DNA of 64,000 nt from Simplicispira sp. 125 (GCF_003096555.1 NZ_QEKM01000001.1:806001-870000), one strand, 5' to 3'; shown: positions 27,468 to 36,797, counted from the stretch's first letter. Notes: generated by a model not told the origin, from the letters alone. Program-made: numbers and translations.

Positions 27468-28436
27468 TTACTGAACGACCTGGGCCGCTGATTTGATCAG
27501 CGCGTCAGACAGCTTCACGCCCTGCTTTTCGGCGGCGCCGGGGTTCACGAAGAGTTCCATCTTGGTACTCACTTCGGGCTTGATGTCGCCGGGCTTTTCG
27601 CCCTTCAAGATGCGCGCCACCATGCGGCCGGTTTGCTCGCCCAGGTCGCGGTAGTTGATGCCAAAAGCGGCAATGGCGCCGCGCTTGACGCTGTCGGTGT
27701 CCGAAGCCACCAGCGGGATCTTGGCTTCCTGGCCGACCTTGACCAGCGCTTCATAGGCCGAGACCACGTTGTTGTCGGTGTTGGTGTAGATCACGTCGAC
27801 CTTGCCGATCAGGCTGCGCGCGGCGCTGCCCACGTCGACCGAGCGCGGCGCGGCCGCTTCGACCAGCGTCATGCCCAGCTTGGGCAGGAGCTCCTTCATC
27901 TGCTTGACCACGACCACCGAGTTGGCTTCACCGGGGTTGTAGACCATGCCCACGCGCTTGGCGTTGGGCACGACCTGCTTGACCAGGTCCATCTGCTTGT
28001 CCAGCGCCAGCAGGTCGGACACGCCGGTCACGTTGTTCTTTGATGCTTCCCAGTTGGGCACCAGCTTGGCGGCGACGGGGTCGGTCACGGCCGAGAACAC
28101 CACGGGCACGGACTTGGTAGAGGCGATCACGGCCTGTGCCGAGGGCGTGGCGATGGCGACGATGGCATCGGGCTTGTCCCCCACGAACTTACGCGCGATC
28201 TGCGCGGCCGTGCCGGTGTTGCCTTGGGCGCTCTGGTACTGCCACTTCAGGTTCTTGCCCGACTCGAAGCCCGCATCCTTGAGAGCGGCCTGCACGCCAT
28301 CGCGCACGGCGTCCAGCGCGGGGTGTTCGACGATGGCCGTCACGGCGACCGATTTCTGCTGGGCATGGGCGGGTGCTACCACCGCCATCACAGCCAGGGC
28401 CAATGCGCCCAGGGGTGCCCAAGACATTTGCTTCAT
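27468..28436 (-). CDS. ABC transporter substrate-binding protein (TrpX-like, PF04392)
   Basis: This 322-residue exported protein begins with a signal peptide (MKQMSWAPLGALALAVMAVVAPAHAQ, start ATG 28436 with GGAG upstream). The mature part has the PF04392 pattern: VAVTAIVEHPALDAVRDGVQAAL, PDAIVAIATPSAQAV, GVSDLLALDKQMDLVKQVVPN, VDVIYTNTDNNVVSAYEAL. Family members bind tryptophan, tyrosine or related aromatics; the ligand here is not determined. First gene of the ABC operon. Confidence 0.9.
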   Translation of the reverse strand: MKQMSWAPLGALALAVMAVVAPAHAQQKSVAVTAIVEHPALDAVRDGVQAALKDAGFESGKNLKWQYQSAQGNTGTAAQIARKFVGDKPDAIVAIATPSAQAVIASTKSVPVVFSAVTDPVAAKLVPNWEASKNNVTGVSDLLALDKQMDLVKQVVPNAKRVGMVYNPGEANSVVVVKQMKELLPKLGMTLVEAAAPRSVDVGSAARSLIGKVDVIYTNTDNNVVSAYEALVKVGQEAKIPLVASDTDSVKRGAIAAFGINYRDLGEQTGRMVARILKGEKPGDIKPEVSTKMELFVNPGAAEKQGVKLSDALIKSAAQVVQ

Positions 28437-28604
28437 TGCTATCTCCAACCTTGCTATCGTTGTTTCCTGTTTGTCGTAAAGAAGGCCGGCGCAGGAGGGT
28501 CGCCGGGCCTCGTGGGGAAGTCTACTGCAGCGCAGCATTGCCCTGGTCTTGGGGGGCTCTGTGCTGTTGTAAGCACTCGGCGTTATCTGCTGCGGTCATT
28601 TCTG

Positions 28605-28632
28605 CATAAAAAAGGGCCTGCAACGCAGGCCC
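28605..28632 (-). terminator. Terminator of the ETF-QO gene
   Basis: GGGCCTGC (28614-28621) and GCAGGCCC (28625-28632) form an 8-bp stem. On the minus strand it is followed by a run of six T. It ends about 26 nt downstream of the ETF-QO stop. Confidence 0.88.
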
Positions 28633-28657
28633 CTATTGCGCAAAGCGCTATGGTTTT

Positions 28658-30376
28658 TTACATGCCCGAGTAGTTCGGTCCCCCGCCCCCCTCGGGCGTG
28701 ACCCACACGATGTTCTGCGTCGGGTCCTTGATGTCGCAGGTCTTGCAGTGCACGCAGTTCTGCGCGTTGATCTGCAGGCGCTGCGCGTTGCCGCCCTTGG
28801 CTTCGTCGGGCACGAACTCGTACACACCAGCGGGGCAATAGCGGGCTTCGGGCCCGGCGTACTTTGCCAGGTTGATCTGGACCGGCACGCTGGCATCCTT
28901 GAGCGTGAGGTGCGAAGGCTGGTTTTCAGCGTGGTTGGTGTTGCTGATGAACACGCTCGAGAGCCGGTCGAAGGTGAGCTTGCCGTCGGGCTTGGGGTAG
29001 ACGATGGGCTTGCACTCGCTGGCCGGCTTGAGGTAGGCGTGGTCGGGCTTGTCGCGGTGCAGCGTCCATGGAATATGGCCGCGCAGCACGAAATGCTCGA
29101 AACCGTTCATCAGCGTGGCCGTGGTCAGGCCGTATTTGAACCAGTTCTTGAAGTTGCGGTCTTTGTTCAGCTCGGTGTGCAGCCAGCTGGCCTCGAAAGC
29201 CTTGGGGTAGGCGCTCAGTTCGTCGTGCTGGCGACCGGCCACGATGGCATCAAACGCGGCTTCGGCGGCCAGCTTGCCGGTCTTGATGGCTGCGTGGCTG
29301 CCCTTGATGCGGCTGACGTTCAGGTAGCCGGCATTGCAGCCCACCAGCGCACCGCCCGGGAACACTGTCTTGGGGAGCGAGTTGATGCCGCTGGCGTTGA
29401 TGGCGCGCGCGCCATACGACAGGCGCTTGGCCGTGATTTCGCCCTGGGCGTTTTCGAAGTAGTAGCGGACGTTGGGGTGCGTCTTCCAGCGCTGGAATTC
29501 TTCGAACGGGCTCAGGTAGGGGTTGGTGTAGCCCAGGCCGGTGACAAAACCCACAGCCACCTTGTTGTCCTCCATGTGGTACATGAAGGCGCCGCCATAG
29601 GTGCTGCTGTCCATGGGCCAGCCGGCGGAGTGCATGACAAAGCCGGGCTGGTGGCGGGACGGGTCGATTTCCCATAGCTCCTTGATGCCGATGCCAAAGC
29701 TTTGGGGGTCGCGGTTTTCATCGAGCTTGTAGCGTGCGATCAACTGCTTGCCCAGGTGGCCGCGCGCGCCTTCGGCAAACACGGTGTACTTGGCGTGCAG
29801 TTCCATGCCCAGCTGGAAGTCGCCCGTGGGTTCACCTTCCTTGCCCACGCCCATGTTGCCGGTGGCCACGCCCTTGACGGCGCCTTGTTCGTTGTAGAGC
29901 ACCTCGGCGGCGGCAAAACCGGGGAAGATTTCCACGCCCAGGGCCTCGGCCTGCTCGGCCATCCATTTGCTGACGTTGCCCAGGCTGACGATGTAGTTGC
30001 CGTGGTTGTGCGCAAACGGGGGCAGCACCATGTTGGGCACACGAAAGCCCGAGCGCTCGCTCAGGAACATGTAGGCGTCTTCGGTCACTGGCTGGTTCAA
30101 AGGCGCGCCGCGCTCTTTCCAGTCAGGAATCAGCTCGGTCAAAGCCTTGGGGTCCATGATGGCGCCTGAGAGGATGTGCGCGCCGGGCTCGGAGCCTTTC
30201 TCCAGCACCACGACCGAGACATCCTGGCCGCGTTCAGCCGCCAGCTGCTTGAGGCGGATGGCCGTGGCCAGGCCGCCGGGGCCACCGCCCACGACCACCA
30301 CGTCGTATTCCATGGCTTCGCGCGGACCAAATTGAGCGAGGATTTCTTCGTTTGTCATGTGCTTCTCGTCGGGCAT
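28658..30376 (-). CDS. Electron transfer flavoprotein:ubiquinone oxidoreductase
   Basis: This 572-residue membrane-associated enzyme passes electrons from ETF (fed by acyl-CoA and other dehydrogenases) to ubiquinone. It shows the FAD motif VVVGGGPGGLATAIRL (about 26-41), the family segments SGAIMDPKAL, PGGALVGCNAGYLNVSRIKG and HIPWTLHRDKPDH, and the C-terminal 4Fe-4S ligands in RYCPAGVYEF and CVHCKTCDIKDPTQNI. Length is typical. ATG 30376 is used; ATG 30358 (MTNEEILAQF), with GAGAAG just upstream, is an equally good start. Monocistronic with its own terminator. Confidence 0.95.
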   Translation of the reverse strand: MPDEKHMTNEEILAQFGPREAMEYDVVVVGGGPGGLATAIRLKQLAAERGQDVSVVVLEKGSEPGAHILSGAIMDPKALTELIPDWKERGAPLNQPVTEDAYMFLSERSGFRVPNMVLPPFAHNHGNYIVSLGNVSKWMAEQAEALGVEIFPGFAAAEVLYNEQGAVKGVATGNMGVGKEGEPTGDFQLGMELHAKYTVFAEGARGHLGKQLIARYKLDENRDPQSFGIGIKELWEIDPSRHQPGFVMHSAGWPMDSSTYGGAFMYHMEDNKVAVGFVTGLGYTNPYLSPFEEFQRWKTHPNVRYYFENAQGEITAKRLSYGARAINASGINSLPKTVFPGGALVGCNAGYLNVSRIKGSHAAIKTGKLAAEAAFDAIVAGRQHDELSAYPKAFEASWLHTELNKDRNFKNWFKYGLTTATLMNGFEHFVLRGHIPWTLHRDKPDHAYLKPASECKPIVYPKPDGKLTFDRLSSVFISNTNHAENQPSHLTLKDASVPVQINLAKYAGPEARYCPAGVYEFVPDEAKGGNAQRLQINAQNCVHCKTCDIKDPTQNIVWVTPEGGGGPNYSGM

Positions 30377-30461
30377 TTGATAATGGGATGATTTTCTACA
30401 AACAGGGGCCGTAATCCCTGTCCGTCGTGCGACTGATTGTATTCACGGAATATGGACAATC

Positions 30462-30473
30462 GAACGACCGTTC
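30462..30473 (+). promoter_or_regulatory. Palindrome GAACGACCGTTC upstream of the SDR gene
   Basis: The arms GAACG and CGTTC enclose AC. The site is 26 nt before the SDR start and 86 nt before the divergent ETF-QO gene. Palindromes of this kind are typical of TetR-family operators in fatty-acid catabolism; no TetR gene is in the window, so the binder is unknown. Confidence 0.5.
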
Positions 30474-30499
30474 TTTTTTGTTCAGTGGAGAGACTCTAA

Positions 30500-31282
30500 A
30501 TGGCCTACAGCATCGATTTGTCCGGACGTGTGGCGTTTGTTACCGGGGCTTCCAGCGGCCTGGGCGCACAGTTTGCCCGAACCCTGGCCCGTGCCGGTGC
30601 CGGTGTGGTGCTCGCCAGCCGCCGCATTGAAAAGCTCAAGGAACTGCGCGCGCGCATCGAGGGTGAGGGCGGCGACGCGCATGTGGTGGAGCTGGATGTG
30701 ACCGACCATGACTCCATCAAATCTGCCGTGGCACATGCCGAGACTGAAATGGGCTCCATCGACATCCTGGTCAACAACTCGGGCGTGAGCACCACGCAGC
30801 GCATCCAGGACGTGACACCCGACGACTATGACTTCATCTTCGACACCAACGTGAAGGGTGCCTTCTTTGTGGCGCAGGAAGTGGGCAAGCGCATGCTGGC
30901 CCGCTCGCGCGGCGCCGCACCCGGCAGCTTTACTGGCGGGCGCATCATCAACATCGCCTCGATGGCGGGTCTGAAGGTGCTGCCGCAGATCGGTGCCTAC
31001 TGCATGAGCAAAGCAGCGGTGGTGCAAATGACCAAGGCCATGGCGCTGGAATGGGGGCGCTTTGGCATCAATACCAACGCCCTGTGCCCGGGCTACATCG
31101 ACACCGAGATCAATCACGACCACTGGCGTACCGAGCAGGGCCAAAAGTTGATCGCCATGCTGCCGCGCAAGCGCGTCGGGCAGCCGCAGGATCTCGACGC
31201 CCTCATCGTCATGCTGGCCAGCGACCAGAGCCACTTCATCAACGGCGCGGTCATTGCTGCGGACGATGGTTTTGCAGTGTGA
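30500..31282 (+). CDS. Short-chain dehydrogenase (3-hydroxyacyl-CoA/3-oxoacyl-ACP type)
   Basis: This 260-residue classical SDR has TGASSGLG (about 15-22), NNSG in LVNNSGVS, Ser in NIASMAG and Tyr/Lys in GAYCMSKAA. The pattern resembles 3-oxoacyl reductases and 3-hydroxyacyl-CoA dehydrogenases. GGAG precedes the ATG. A thioesterase gene follows 21 nt downstream, and ETF-QO is divergent, so a role in acyl-CoA metabolism is plausible. Confidence 0.85.
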   Translation: MAYSIDLSGRVAFVTGASSGLGAQFARTLARAGAGVVLASRRIEKLKELRARIEGEGGDAHVVELDVTDHDSIKSAVAHAETEMGSIDILVNNSGVSTTQRIQDVTPDDYDFIFDTNVKGAFFVAQEVGKRMLARSRGAAPGSFTGGRIINIASMAGLKVLPQIGAYCMSKAAVVQMTKAMALEWGRFGINTNALCPGYIDTEINHDHWRTEQGQKLIAMLPRKRVGQPQDLDALIVMLASDQSHFINGAVIAADDGFAV

Positions 31283-31303
31283 TTTTTGCGGGAGGCGCTG
31301 GTT

Positions 31304-31726
31304 GTGAAGATTGAAATTCCCGAGAAAAAGAAGCTGGTGTTTGAGATGAGTCTCCCCATCCGCTGGGGTGACATGGATGCCATGGGACACGTGAACAACA
31401 CCGTGTATTTCCGCTACATGGAAACGGTGCGTATCGAGTGGATGCGTGCCGTGGGCTGCAACCCCGATCCGCAGGGCCAGGGGCCGGTGATCGTCAACGC
31501 CTTTTGCAATTTCTACAAGCAGCTGGAATACCCCGGCGATGTGCTGGCAAAGATGTATGTGAGCGACCCCGGGCGCACCACGTTCGAAGCCTGGTGCACG
31601 CTGGAGCGCAGCGACCAGCCGGGCGTGGTGTACGCCGCAGGTGGGGCCACCACCATCTGGGTGGACTTTCCGCAGCAAAAAGCCATGACCCTGCCGGACT
31701 GGATGCGGGCGCTGGTGACGGCCTGA
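31304..31726 (+). CDS. Acyl-CoA thioesterase (4-hydroxybenzoyl-CoA thioesterase family)
   Basis: This 140-residue hotdog-fold protein has the active-site helix pattern RWGDMDAMGHVNNTVYFRYMETVRIEW (about residues 15-42), with the catalytic Asp of this family in the GDMDAMGH part. GTG 31304 is chosen because GGGAGG lies 8 nt upstream; TTG 31286 is possible but would put the ribosome binding site inside the gene. Co-transcribed with the SDR gene. It should hydrolyse an acyl-CoA; specificity unknown. Confidence 0.85.
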   Translation: MKIEIPEKKKLVFEMSLPIRWGDMDAMGHVNNTVYFRYMETVRIEWMRAVGCNPDPQGQGPVIVNAFCNFYKQLEYPGDVLAKMYVSDPGRTTFEAWCTLERSDQPGVVYAAGGATTIWVDFPQQKAMTLPDWMRALVTA

Positions 31727-31778
31727 AGCGCACTTGCGGCGGGCAAGCGCAGCGTTACTATAAATTCAAGCTCAATTA

Positions 31779-31819
31779 GCCTCTAGCGCTTACCCAGTGG
31801 GCGCTGGCAGCTATCAATA
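31779..31819. repeat. Dispersed hairpin repeat, copy 5
   Basis: GCCTCTAGCGCTTACCCAGTGGGCGCTGGCAGCTATCAATA keeps the GCCTCTAGCGCTT left part, GGCGCT and the AGCTATCAATA edge. It lies between convergent thioesterase and AhpD-like genes. Confidence 0.6.
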
Positions 31820-31827
31820 CAGGAGTT

Positions 31828-32415
31828 TCACTTCTGCCGTGGCACCCGTCCCATCAGGTAGAACTCGGGGTTGGGCTGCATGCCGGCAAAGCTGGCCATG
31901 CGGTTGCTGAGGCCAAAAAATGCGGTAATGGCGGCGATGTCCCAGATGTCTTCGTCGTCAAAGCCATGCGTGTGCAGCGGCTCGAAATCGGCGTCGCTGA
32001 TCTCATGCGACTGTTGGCAGACTTTCATTGCAAAGTCGAGCATGGCGCGTTGGCGCGGGGTGATGTCGGCCTTGCGGTGGTTGACCGCCACCTGGTCGGC
32101 CACGAACGGCTTTTTCTCATAGATACGCAAAATGGCGCCGTGCGCCACCACGCAGTACAGGCACTTGTTGGCGGCGCTGGTGGTGGTGACGATCATTTCG
32201 CGGTCGCCCTTGGTGAGGTTGCTGGTGCGGCCGGCGCTTTCGGGCTCCATCAGCGCGTCGTGGTAGGCAAAGAAGGCGCGCCATTCGGCCGGGCGGCGGG
32301 CAAACCCCAGAAATACGTTGGGGATGAAGCCGGCCTTTTCCTGCACTGCCAGCACTTTGGCTTGGATGTCTTCAGGCAGGGTATTGAGATCGGGAACGGG
32401 GTAGCGTGCGCTCAT
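31828..32415 (-). CDS. Peroxidase-related enzyme, AhpD-like carboxymuconolactone decarboxylase fold
   Basis: This 195-residue protein has the redox motif C-L-Y-C-VVAHG near residue 90, the AhpD CxxC-x3-H pattern, and ends with NPEFYLMGR as in the 'uncharacterized peroxidase-related enzyme' family. It likely has thiol-dependent alkyl hydroperoxidase activity. The catalase gene starts its transcription upstream on the same strand but a terminator separates them, so they are independent. Confidence 0.8.
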   Translation of the reverse strand: MSARYPVPDLNTLPEDIQAKVLAVQEKAGFIPNVFLGFARRPAEWRAFFAYHDALMEPESAGRTSNLTKGDREMIVTTTSAANKCLYCVVAHGAILRIYEKKPFVADQVAVNHRKADITPRQRAMLDFAMKVCQQSHEISDADFEPLHTHGFDDEDIWDIAAITAFFGLSNRMASFAGMQPNPEFYLMGRVPRQK

Positions 32416-32473
32416 GGGGTTCTCCTCGGTTTCATGGGGGCGATGAATGATACGTGCGCAGACCTTATGCCAT

Positions 32474-32500
32474 GAAAAACGCCCGGCACAGGCCGGGCGT
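32474..32500 (-). terminator. Terminator of the catalase gene
   Basis: ACGCCCGGC-ACAG-GCCGGGCGT (32479-32500) is a perfect 9-bp stem. Read on the minus strand it is followed by TTTTCATGG, 22 nt after the catalase stop. Confidence 0.88.
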
Positions 32501-32522
32501 TGGGGTCAGCATGGGCGGTGGA

Positions 32523-33962
32523 TCAGCCTGCTTTGAGCGCTGCCAATGCCTTCGCCACTCCTGCGCCGTAGGCAGGGTCGGCCTGGGTGCAGTGCGCGAT
32601 ATGGCGCTGCTGGATGGCTTCTGAGGCACCACCGACCGAGCGTGCCGTGTTCTCGAACAGCACCTGCTGCTGCGCTGGGGTCATCAGACGGAACAGATTG
32701 CCGGGTTGCGAGAAGTAGTCGGTGTCTTCGCGGTGATTCCAGCGGCTGGCAGCACCTTCGAGCAACAGCGGTGGCTCGGAAAAATCAGGCTGCTCCTGCA
32801 GTGCGCCCTTGCTGTTGGGCTCGTAGCCCACCTCGGCACCGTTGTTGCTGTCCACGCGCATCTGGCCATCGCGGTGGTTGCTGTGGAACGGGCATTTCGG
32901 CGCGTTCACCGGGATCTGATGGTGGTTGACACCCAGGCGGTAGCGCTGCGCGTCGCCGTAGTTGAACAAGCGGGACTGCAGCATCTTGTCGGGTGAGAAA
33001 CTGATGCCGGGCACGACGTTGGCCGGGTTGAAGGCGAGCTGCTCGATCTCGGCAAAGTAGTTCTCGGCATTGCGGTTGAGTTCGAGCACGCCCACGTCGA
33101 TCAGCGGGTAGTCGCCGTGCGGCCAGACCTTGGTCAAATCGAACGGGTTGATAGGGTAGTGGGCAGCATCTTTCTCGGGCATGACCTGGATCTTCAGGTT
33201 CCAGCGTGGAAAGTCGCCGTTGTCGATGGCGTTCAGCAGGTCGGATTGCGAGCTTTCGCGGTCGCGGCCCACGAGCTCAGCGGCCTCGGCGTCGGTCAGG
33301 TTCTCAATGCCTTGCTGCGTGACCAGGTGGAACTTGACCCAGAAGCGCTCGTTTTGCGCATTGAGCAGGCTGAACGTGTGGCTGCCAAAGCCGTGCATGT
33401 GGCGGTACGACTTCGGGATACCGCGGTCGCTCATCACGATGGTGACCTGGTGCAGCGCTTCGGGCAGCAGGGTCCAGAAGTCCCAGTTGTTCTCGGCGCT
33501 GCGCATGTTGGTGCGCGGGTCGCGCTTGACGGCCCGGTTCAGGTCGGGAAACTTGAGCGGGTCGCGCAGGAAGAACACGGGGGTGTTGTTGCCCACCAGG
33601 TCCCAGTTGCCTTCTTCGGTATAGAACTTCATGGCAAAACCACGGATGTCGCGCTCGGCGTCGGCCGCGCCGCGCTCGCCGGCGACGGTGGAAAACCGCA
33701 TGGCCAGCGGCGTTTTCTTGCCGATGGCCGAGAAGACCTTGGCCTTGCTGTAGCGCGTAATGTCGTGTGTGACGGTGAAGTGGCCAAACGCGCCCGAGCC
33801 CTTGGCATGCATGCGCCGCTCGGGGATTACTTCGCGGGCAAAGTGCGCGAGTTTTTCGAGGTGCCACACATCTTGCAGCAGCATGGGGCCGCGCGGGCCT
33901 GCAGTCATCACGTTCTGGTTGTCGGGCACGGGTGCGCCGGCGGCGGTGGTCAGTTTGGACAT
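32523..33962 (-). CDS. katA: Catalase, clade 3 small-subunit monofunctional type
   Basis: This 479-residue heme catalase decomposes hydrogen peroxide. The distal His52 is in [15 protein letters not shown], Asn125 in [12 protein letters not shown], and the proximal heme Tyr in [14 protein letters not shown]. The length fits clade 3 enzymes that bind NADPH. GGAAT before ATG 33962 is a weak ribosome binding site. The upstream AT-rich region has two CTAT words but not the full OxyR spacing. Confidence 0.95.
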   Translation of the reverse strand: MSKLTTAAGAPVPDNQNVMTAGPRGPMLLQDVWHLEKLAHFAREVIPERRMHAKGSGAFGHFTVTHDITRYSKAKVFSAIGKKTPLAMRFSTVAGERGAADAERDIRGFAMKFYTEEGNWDLVGNNTPVFFLRDPLKFPDLNRAVKRDPRTNMRSAENNWDFWTLLPEALHQVTIVMSDRGIPKSYRHMHGFGSHTFSLLNAQNERFWVKFHLVTQQGIENLTDAEAAELVGRDRESSQSDLLNAIDNGDFPRWNLKIQVMPEKDAAHYPINPFDLTKVWPHGDYPLIDVGVLELNRNAENYFAEIEQLAFNPANVVPGISFSPDKMLQSRLFNYGDAQRYRLGVNHHQIPVNAPKCPFHSNHRDGQMRVDSNNGAEVGYEPNSKGALQEQPDFSEPPLLLEGAASRWNHREDTDYFSQPGNLFRLMTPAQQQVLFENTARSVGGASEAIQQRHIAHCTQADPAYGAGVAKALAALKAG

Positions 33963-34164
33963 GGCAATTCCCTTTCGTGGTGTGGCGCAATCCGCCCGGG
34001 TTCCGCAGGATTGCGGGATGAGTCAATTGCTATCGAGTCATAATTTATTGTTTTCTTTTTCTATGGGCTTTGCAAGCCTGCAGCCATAGTATTTCCCCAA
34101 GTCGCTCATAGTCTTGGTGCAGGCCATGGGCAAGGCAGGTTCACATTTTTGAAGGAGAAAGCAG

Positions 34165-34557
34165 ATGGACGCAGCGCAGCAAGCGATGTTCGACAAAGGG
34201 CTGGCGACCCGCAGGGAGGTGATGGGAGAGGACTTTGTGGCCCGCGCCTTTGCTGGCATGACGGAATTTACGGAGCCCTTGCAGGAGCACATCACCCGTG
34301 CGGCCTGGGGTGATGTGTGGCAGCGCGGTGTGCTCGACCGCAAGACGCGCAGCCTGGTCACGGTGGCCATGCTGACCGCTTTGGGTCGGGGCCATGAGCT
34401 CAAAGGCCATGTGCGCGGCGCGATGAACAACGGCGCTAGCGTGGCCGAAATCCAGGAGGTGCTGCTGCACGCCGCGATTTACTGTGGTGTTCCACTGGCG
34501 GTCGATGCATTTCGCGCGGCCGCCGACGTGGTGGAGTCGCCGACTCAAAGCGGGTAA
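34165..34557 (+). CDS. 4-carboxymuconolactone decarboxylase-like protein
   Basis: This 130-residue protein matches PcaC closely: GDVWQRGVLDRKTRSLVTVAMLTAL, then HVRGAMNNGASVAEIQEVLLHAAIYCGVPLAVDAFR. PcaC decarboxylates 4-carboxymuconolactone in the protocatechuate branch of the beta-ketoadipate pathway. No other pca gene is adjacent, so a role outside that pathway is possible; the scoAB-like CoA-transferase nearby at 35279 is the only related function. GGAG precedes the ATG. Confidence 0.8.
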   Translation: MDAAQQAMFDKGLATRREVMGEDFVARAFAGMTEFTEPLQEHITRAAWGDVWQRGVLDRKTRSLVTVAMLTALGRGHELKGHVRGAMNNGASVAEIQEVLLHAAIYCGVPLAVDAFRAAADVVESPTQSG

Positions 34558-34658
34558 CAAAACTCAGCGAAGCGGTTCTGGCCAGGCGCTGTGCCGCAGG
34601 CAGTACGAGCAGTACGACAAGACGCGGCAACGACGCCGGAAGAGTTTTGTTGGCCGCG

Positions 34659-35201
34659 CTAACCCGTGATCAGCTTGTGCACCAGATCGGCAGCGGTGGA
34701 TGCGCCGTATTTGCGCATCAGCCGTGCGCGGTAGATTTCCACCGTGCGGTGGCTGATCTCCAGGGCACGGCCAATTTCCTTGGAGGTCAGGCCTTGCAGC
34801 AGGCGTGCGGCCACCTCGCGCTCGCGCCCGGTCAGTTCGGCCTTCACTGGGCGCTGTGAACTCAAGTCTTCAAAGCTCCAGATGCCCGATTCGTGGGGCG
34901 CTTCTCGGTTGAGTGCACGCCCCGAAACATGGCACCAGAACATCTCGCCATTGGCGCGTTTCATGATGCGGCTGTCCGCGTACAGCCCCTTGGTGTTGAG
35001 GATGGGCGCCATGTGGGCGCCCAGGCGTTCGTACTCTTCCGGGCTGGGGTAAAGCATCTGGAAAGACTGGCCGAGCAGCAACTCGCGCGAGAAACCGAAC
35101 ATCTCACAGACATGGCGATTGCAGTCCACCATCGCCCGGTTGCGCGACAGGATCATGCCCACGGGAGCCATTTCGAATGCGAGTCTGTAGTCAACGTCCA
35201 T
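34659..35201 (-). CDS. PAS-LuxR transcriptional regulator
   Basis: This 180-residue protein has an N-terminal PAS domain (about 5-115, FEMAPVGMILSRNRAMVDCNRHVCEMFGFSRELLLG) and a C-terminal LuxR/FixJ helix-turn-helix (TGREREVAARLLQGLTSKEIGRALEISHRTVEIYRARLMRK). There is no receiver domain, so signal input is through the PAS domain. It is divergent from scoAB, and a palindrome lies between them, which suggests that it controls the CoA-transferase operon. Confidence 0.88.
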   Translation of the reverse strand: MDVDYRLAFEMAPVGMILSRNRAMVDCNRHVCEMFGFSRELLLGQSFQMLYPSPEEYERLGAHMAPILNTKGLYADSRIMKRANGEMFWCHVSGRALNREAPHESGIWSFEDLSSQRPVKAELTGREREVAARLLQGLTSKEIGRALEISHRTVEIYRARLMRKYGASTAADLVHKLITG

Positions 35202-35221
35202 AGTGCAAATATTTAGGGAAA

Positions 35222-35243
35222 ACTACTTATAAATCTAAGTAGT
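35222..35243. promoter_or_regulatory. Inverted repeat between the PAS-LuxR gene and scoA
   Basis: ACTACTT (35222-35228) and AAGTAGT (35237-35243) are perfect arms around ATAAATCT. The centre lies about 30 nt upstream of the regulator start and about 45 nt upstream of scoA. It is a candidate operator or activator site for the PAS-LuxR protein. Confidence 0.65.
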
Positions 35244-35278
35244 ATCGTAGCGTACCTAATCTTGTTGAGGAGACCTTC

Positions 35279-35980
35279 GTGAACAAATTATTTCCCTCGG
35301 CGGCCGAGGCGCTTGCGGGCGTGGTCGCAGACGGCCAACTCATGGCCGTGGGTGGATTTGGCCTGTGCGGTATTCCGGAGGCTCTGATCGACGCGCTGCG
35401 CGATTCGGGTGTCAAGAACCTCACCGTGGTTTCCAACAACGCGGGGGTGGACGGCTTTGGTCTGGGCAAGCTGCTCGAGACCCGTCAGATCAAGAAAATG
35501 ATCTCGTCCTATGTGGGTGAGAACAAGGAGTTTGAGCGCCAGTTTCTCGCTGGTGAACTGGAACTTGAATTTACGCCCCAGGGTACGCTGGCCGAAAAAC
35601 TGCGCGCCGGTGGCGCGGGCATCCCTGCCTTCTTCACCAAGACGGGTGTGGGCACCATCGTGGCCGAGGGCAAAGAGCTGCGCGAGTTCGATGGCGAAAC
35701 CTACGTGATGGAGCGCGCGCTGGTGCCCGAGGTGGCGCTGGTGAAGGCGCACCGCGCCGACAAGTCGGGCAACCTGCAGTTCCGCCTGACGGCGCGCAAC
35801 TTCAATCCAGCGGCAGCCATGGCGGGCAAGGTCTGTATCGTGGAAGTGGAAGAGATTGTCGAAACCGGCGAGATGGTGCCCGACCAGGTGCATTTGCCCG
35901 GCATCTATGTGCACCGCATCGTGCACAACCCGAACCCCGAAAAGCGCATTGAAAAGCGCACCATCACCGAAGCCAAATAA
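35279..35980 (+). CDS. scoA: 3-ketoacid (succinyl-CoA:acetoacetate) CoA-transferase subunit A
   Basis: This 233-residue subunit A starts at GTG 35279 with GAGGAG 10 nt upstream. It has the CoA-binding pattern VGGFGLCGIPEALIDAL, VVSNNAGVDGFGLGKLLE and GAGIPAFFTKTGVGTIVAEGKE typical of ScoA. With subunit B it moves CoA from succinyl-CoA to acetoacetate in ketone body or hydroxybutyrate use. Co-transcribed with scoB, 66 nt downstream. Confidence 0.93.
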   Translation: MNKLFPSAAEALAGVVADGQLMAVGGFGLCGIPEALIDALRDSGVKNLTVVSNNAGVDGFGLGKLLETRQIKKMISSYVGENKEFERQFLAGELELEFTPQGTLAEKLRAGGAGIPAFFTKTGVGTIVAEGKELREFDGETYVMERALVPEVALVKAHRADKSGNLQFRLTARNFNPAAAMAGKVCIVEVEEIVETGEMVPDQVHLPGIYVHRIVHNPNPEKRIEKRTITEAK

Positions 35981-36046
35981 CTTTGCGGGACAGCCCGCAG
36001 CCGCGCAGCGGCCAGCGCTGTTTCCAACATACAGGAGAGATCGACC

Positions 36047-36685
36047 ATGCCATGGACCCAAGACCAGATGGCGGCGCGTGCCGCACAGGAACTCGAAGAC
36101 GGTTTTTATGTGAACCTCGGCATTGGCATTCCCACATTGGTGGCCAATTTCACCGGTGACAAGGAAGTGTGGCTGCAGTCCGAGAACGGCATGCTGGGCA
36201 TTGGCCCGTTCCCCACCGAGGACGCCGTGGACGCCGACCTCATCAACGCGGGCAAGCAGACGGTCACCACCATTCCCGGCTCGTCCATCTTTGGCAGCCA
36301 TGAGAGCTTTGCCATGATCCGTGGCGGCAAGATCAACCTGTCCATTCTGGGCGCCATGCAGGTCAGCGAAAAGGGCGACCTGGCGAACTGGATGATTCCG
36401 GGCAAGATGGTCAAGGGCATGGGCGGTGCCATGGACCTGGTGGCAGGCGTCAAGCGCGTGATCGTGCTCATGGAACATGTGGCGCGCAAGAAGGACGGGG
36501 CCGAAGACATGAAGATCCTGCCCAGCTGCACGCTGCCACTGACGGGCGTGGGCGTGGTGGACCGCATCATCACCGACCTGGCCGTGATGGACATCACCCC
36601 CCAGGGCGTGAAGGTGCTGGAGTTGGCGCCCGGCGTGACGTTTGAGTTCCTGCAGTCCAAGACGGGCGTACCGCTGATCCAGTGA
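36047..36685 (+). CDS. scoB: 3-ketoacid CoA-transferase subunit B
   Basis: This 212-residue subunit B carries the catalytic Glu46 in [13 protein letters not shown], which forms the glutamyl-CoA thioester. Other family segments are [17 protein letters not shown] and the ending [20 protein letters not shown] precedes the ATG. A strong terminator follows. Confidence 0.94.
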   Translation: MPWTQDQMAARAAQELEDGFYVNLGIGIPTLVANFTGDKEVWLQSENGMLGIGPFPTEDAVDADLINAGKQTVTTIPGSSIFGSHESFAMIRGGKINLSILGAMQVSEKGDLANWMIPGKMVKGMGGAMDLVAGVKRVIVLMEHVARKKDGAEDMKILPSCTLPLTGVGVVDRIITDLAVMDITPQGVKVLELAPGVTFEFLQSKTGVPLIQ

Positions 36686-36708
36686 TCCCGCAACATTGAT
36701 TTGCATCA

Positions 36709-36735
36709 AGAAGGCCCGCAAATGCGGGCCTTTTG
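36709..36735 (+). terminator. Terminator of scoAB
   Basis: AAGGCCCGC (36711-36719) and GCGGGCCTT (36724-36732) form a perfect 9-bp stem with an AAAT loop, followed by T residues, 24 nt after the scoB stop. Confidence 0.9.
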
Positions 36736-36797
36736 TCTGCTGTCAGCTGAGCGTGGGCTGTATATGTATATGCTTTGTCTTTTCGCTCTTGCTGCCC

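Noticed and set aside
34021..34070. OxyR box in front of catalase
   Set aside because: Two CTAT words are present (34030, 34061), but their spacing of 31 does not fit the ATAG/CTAT pattern with 7-base gaps.
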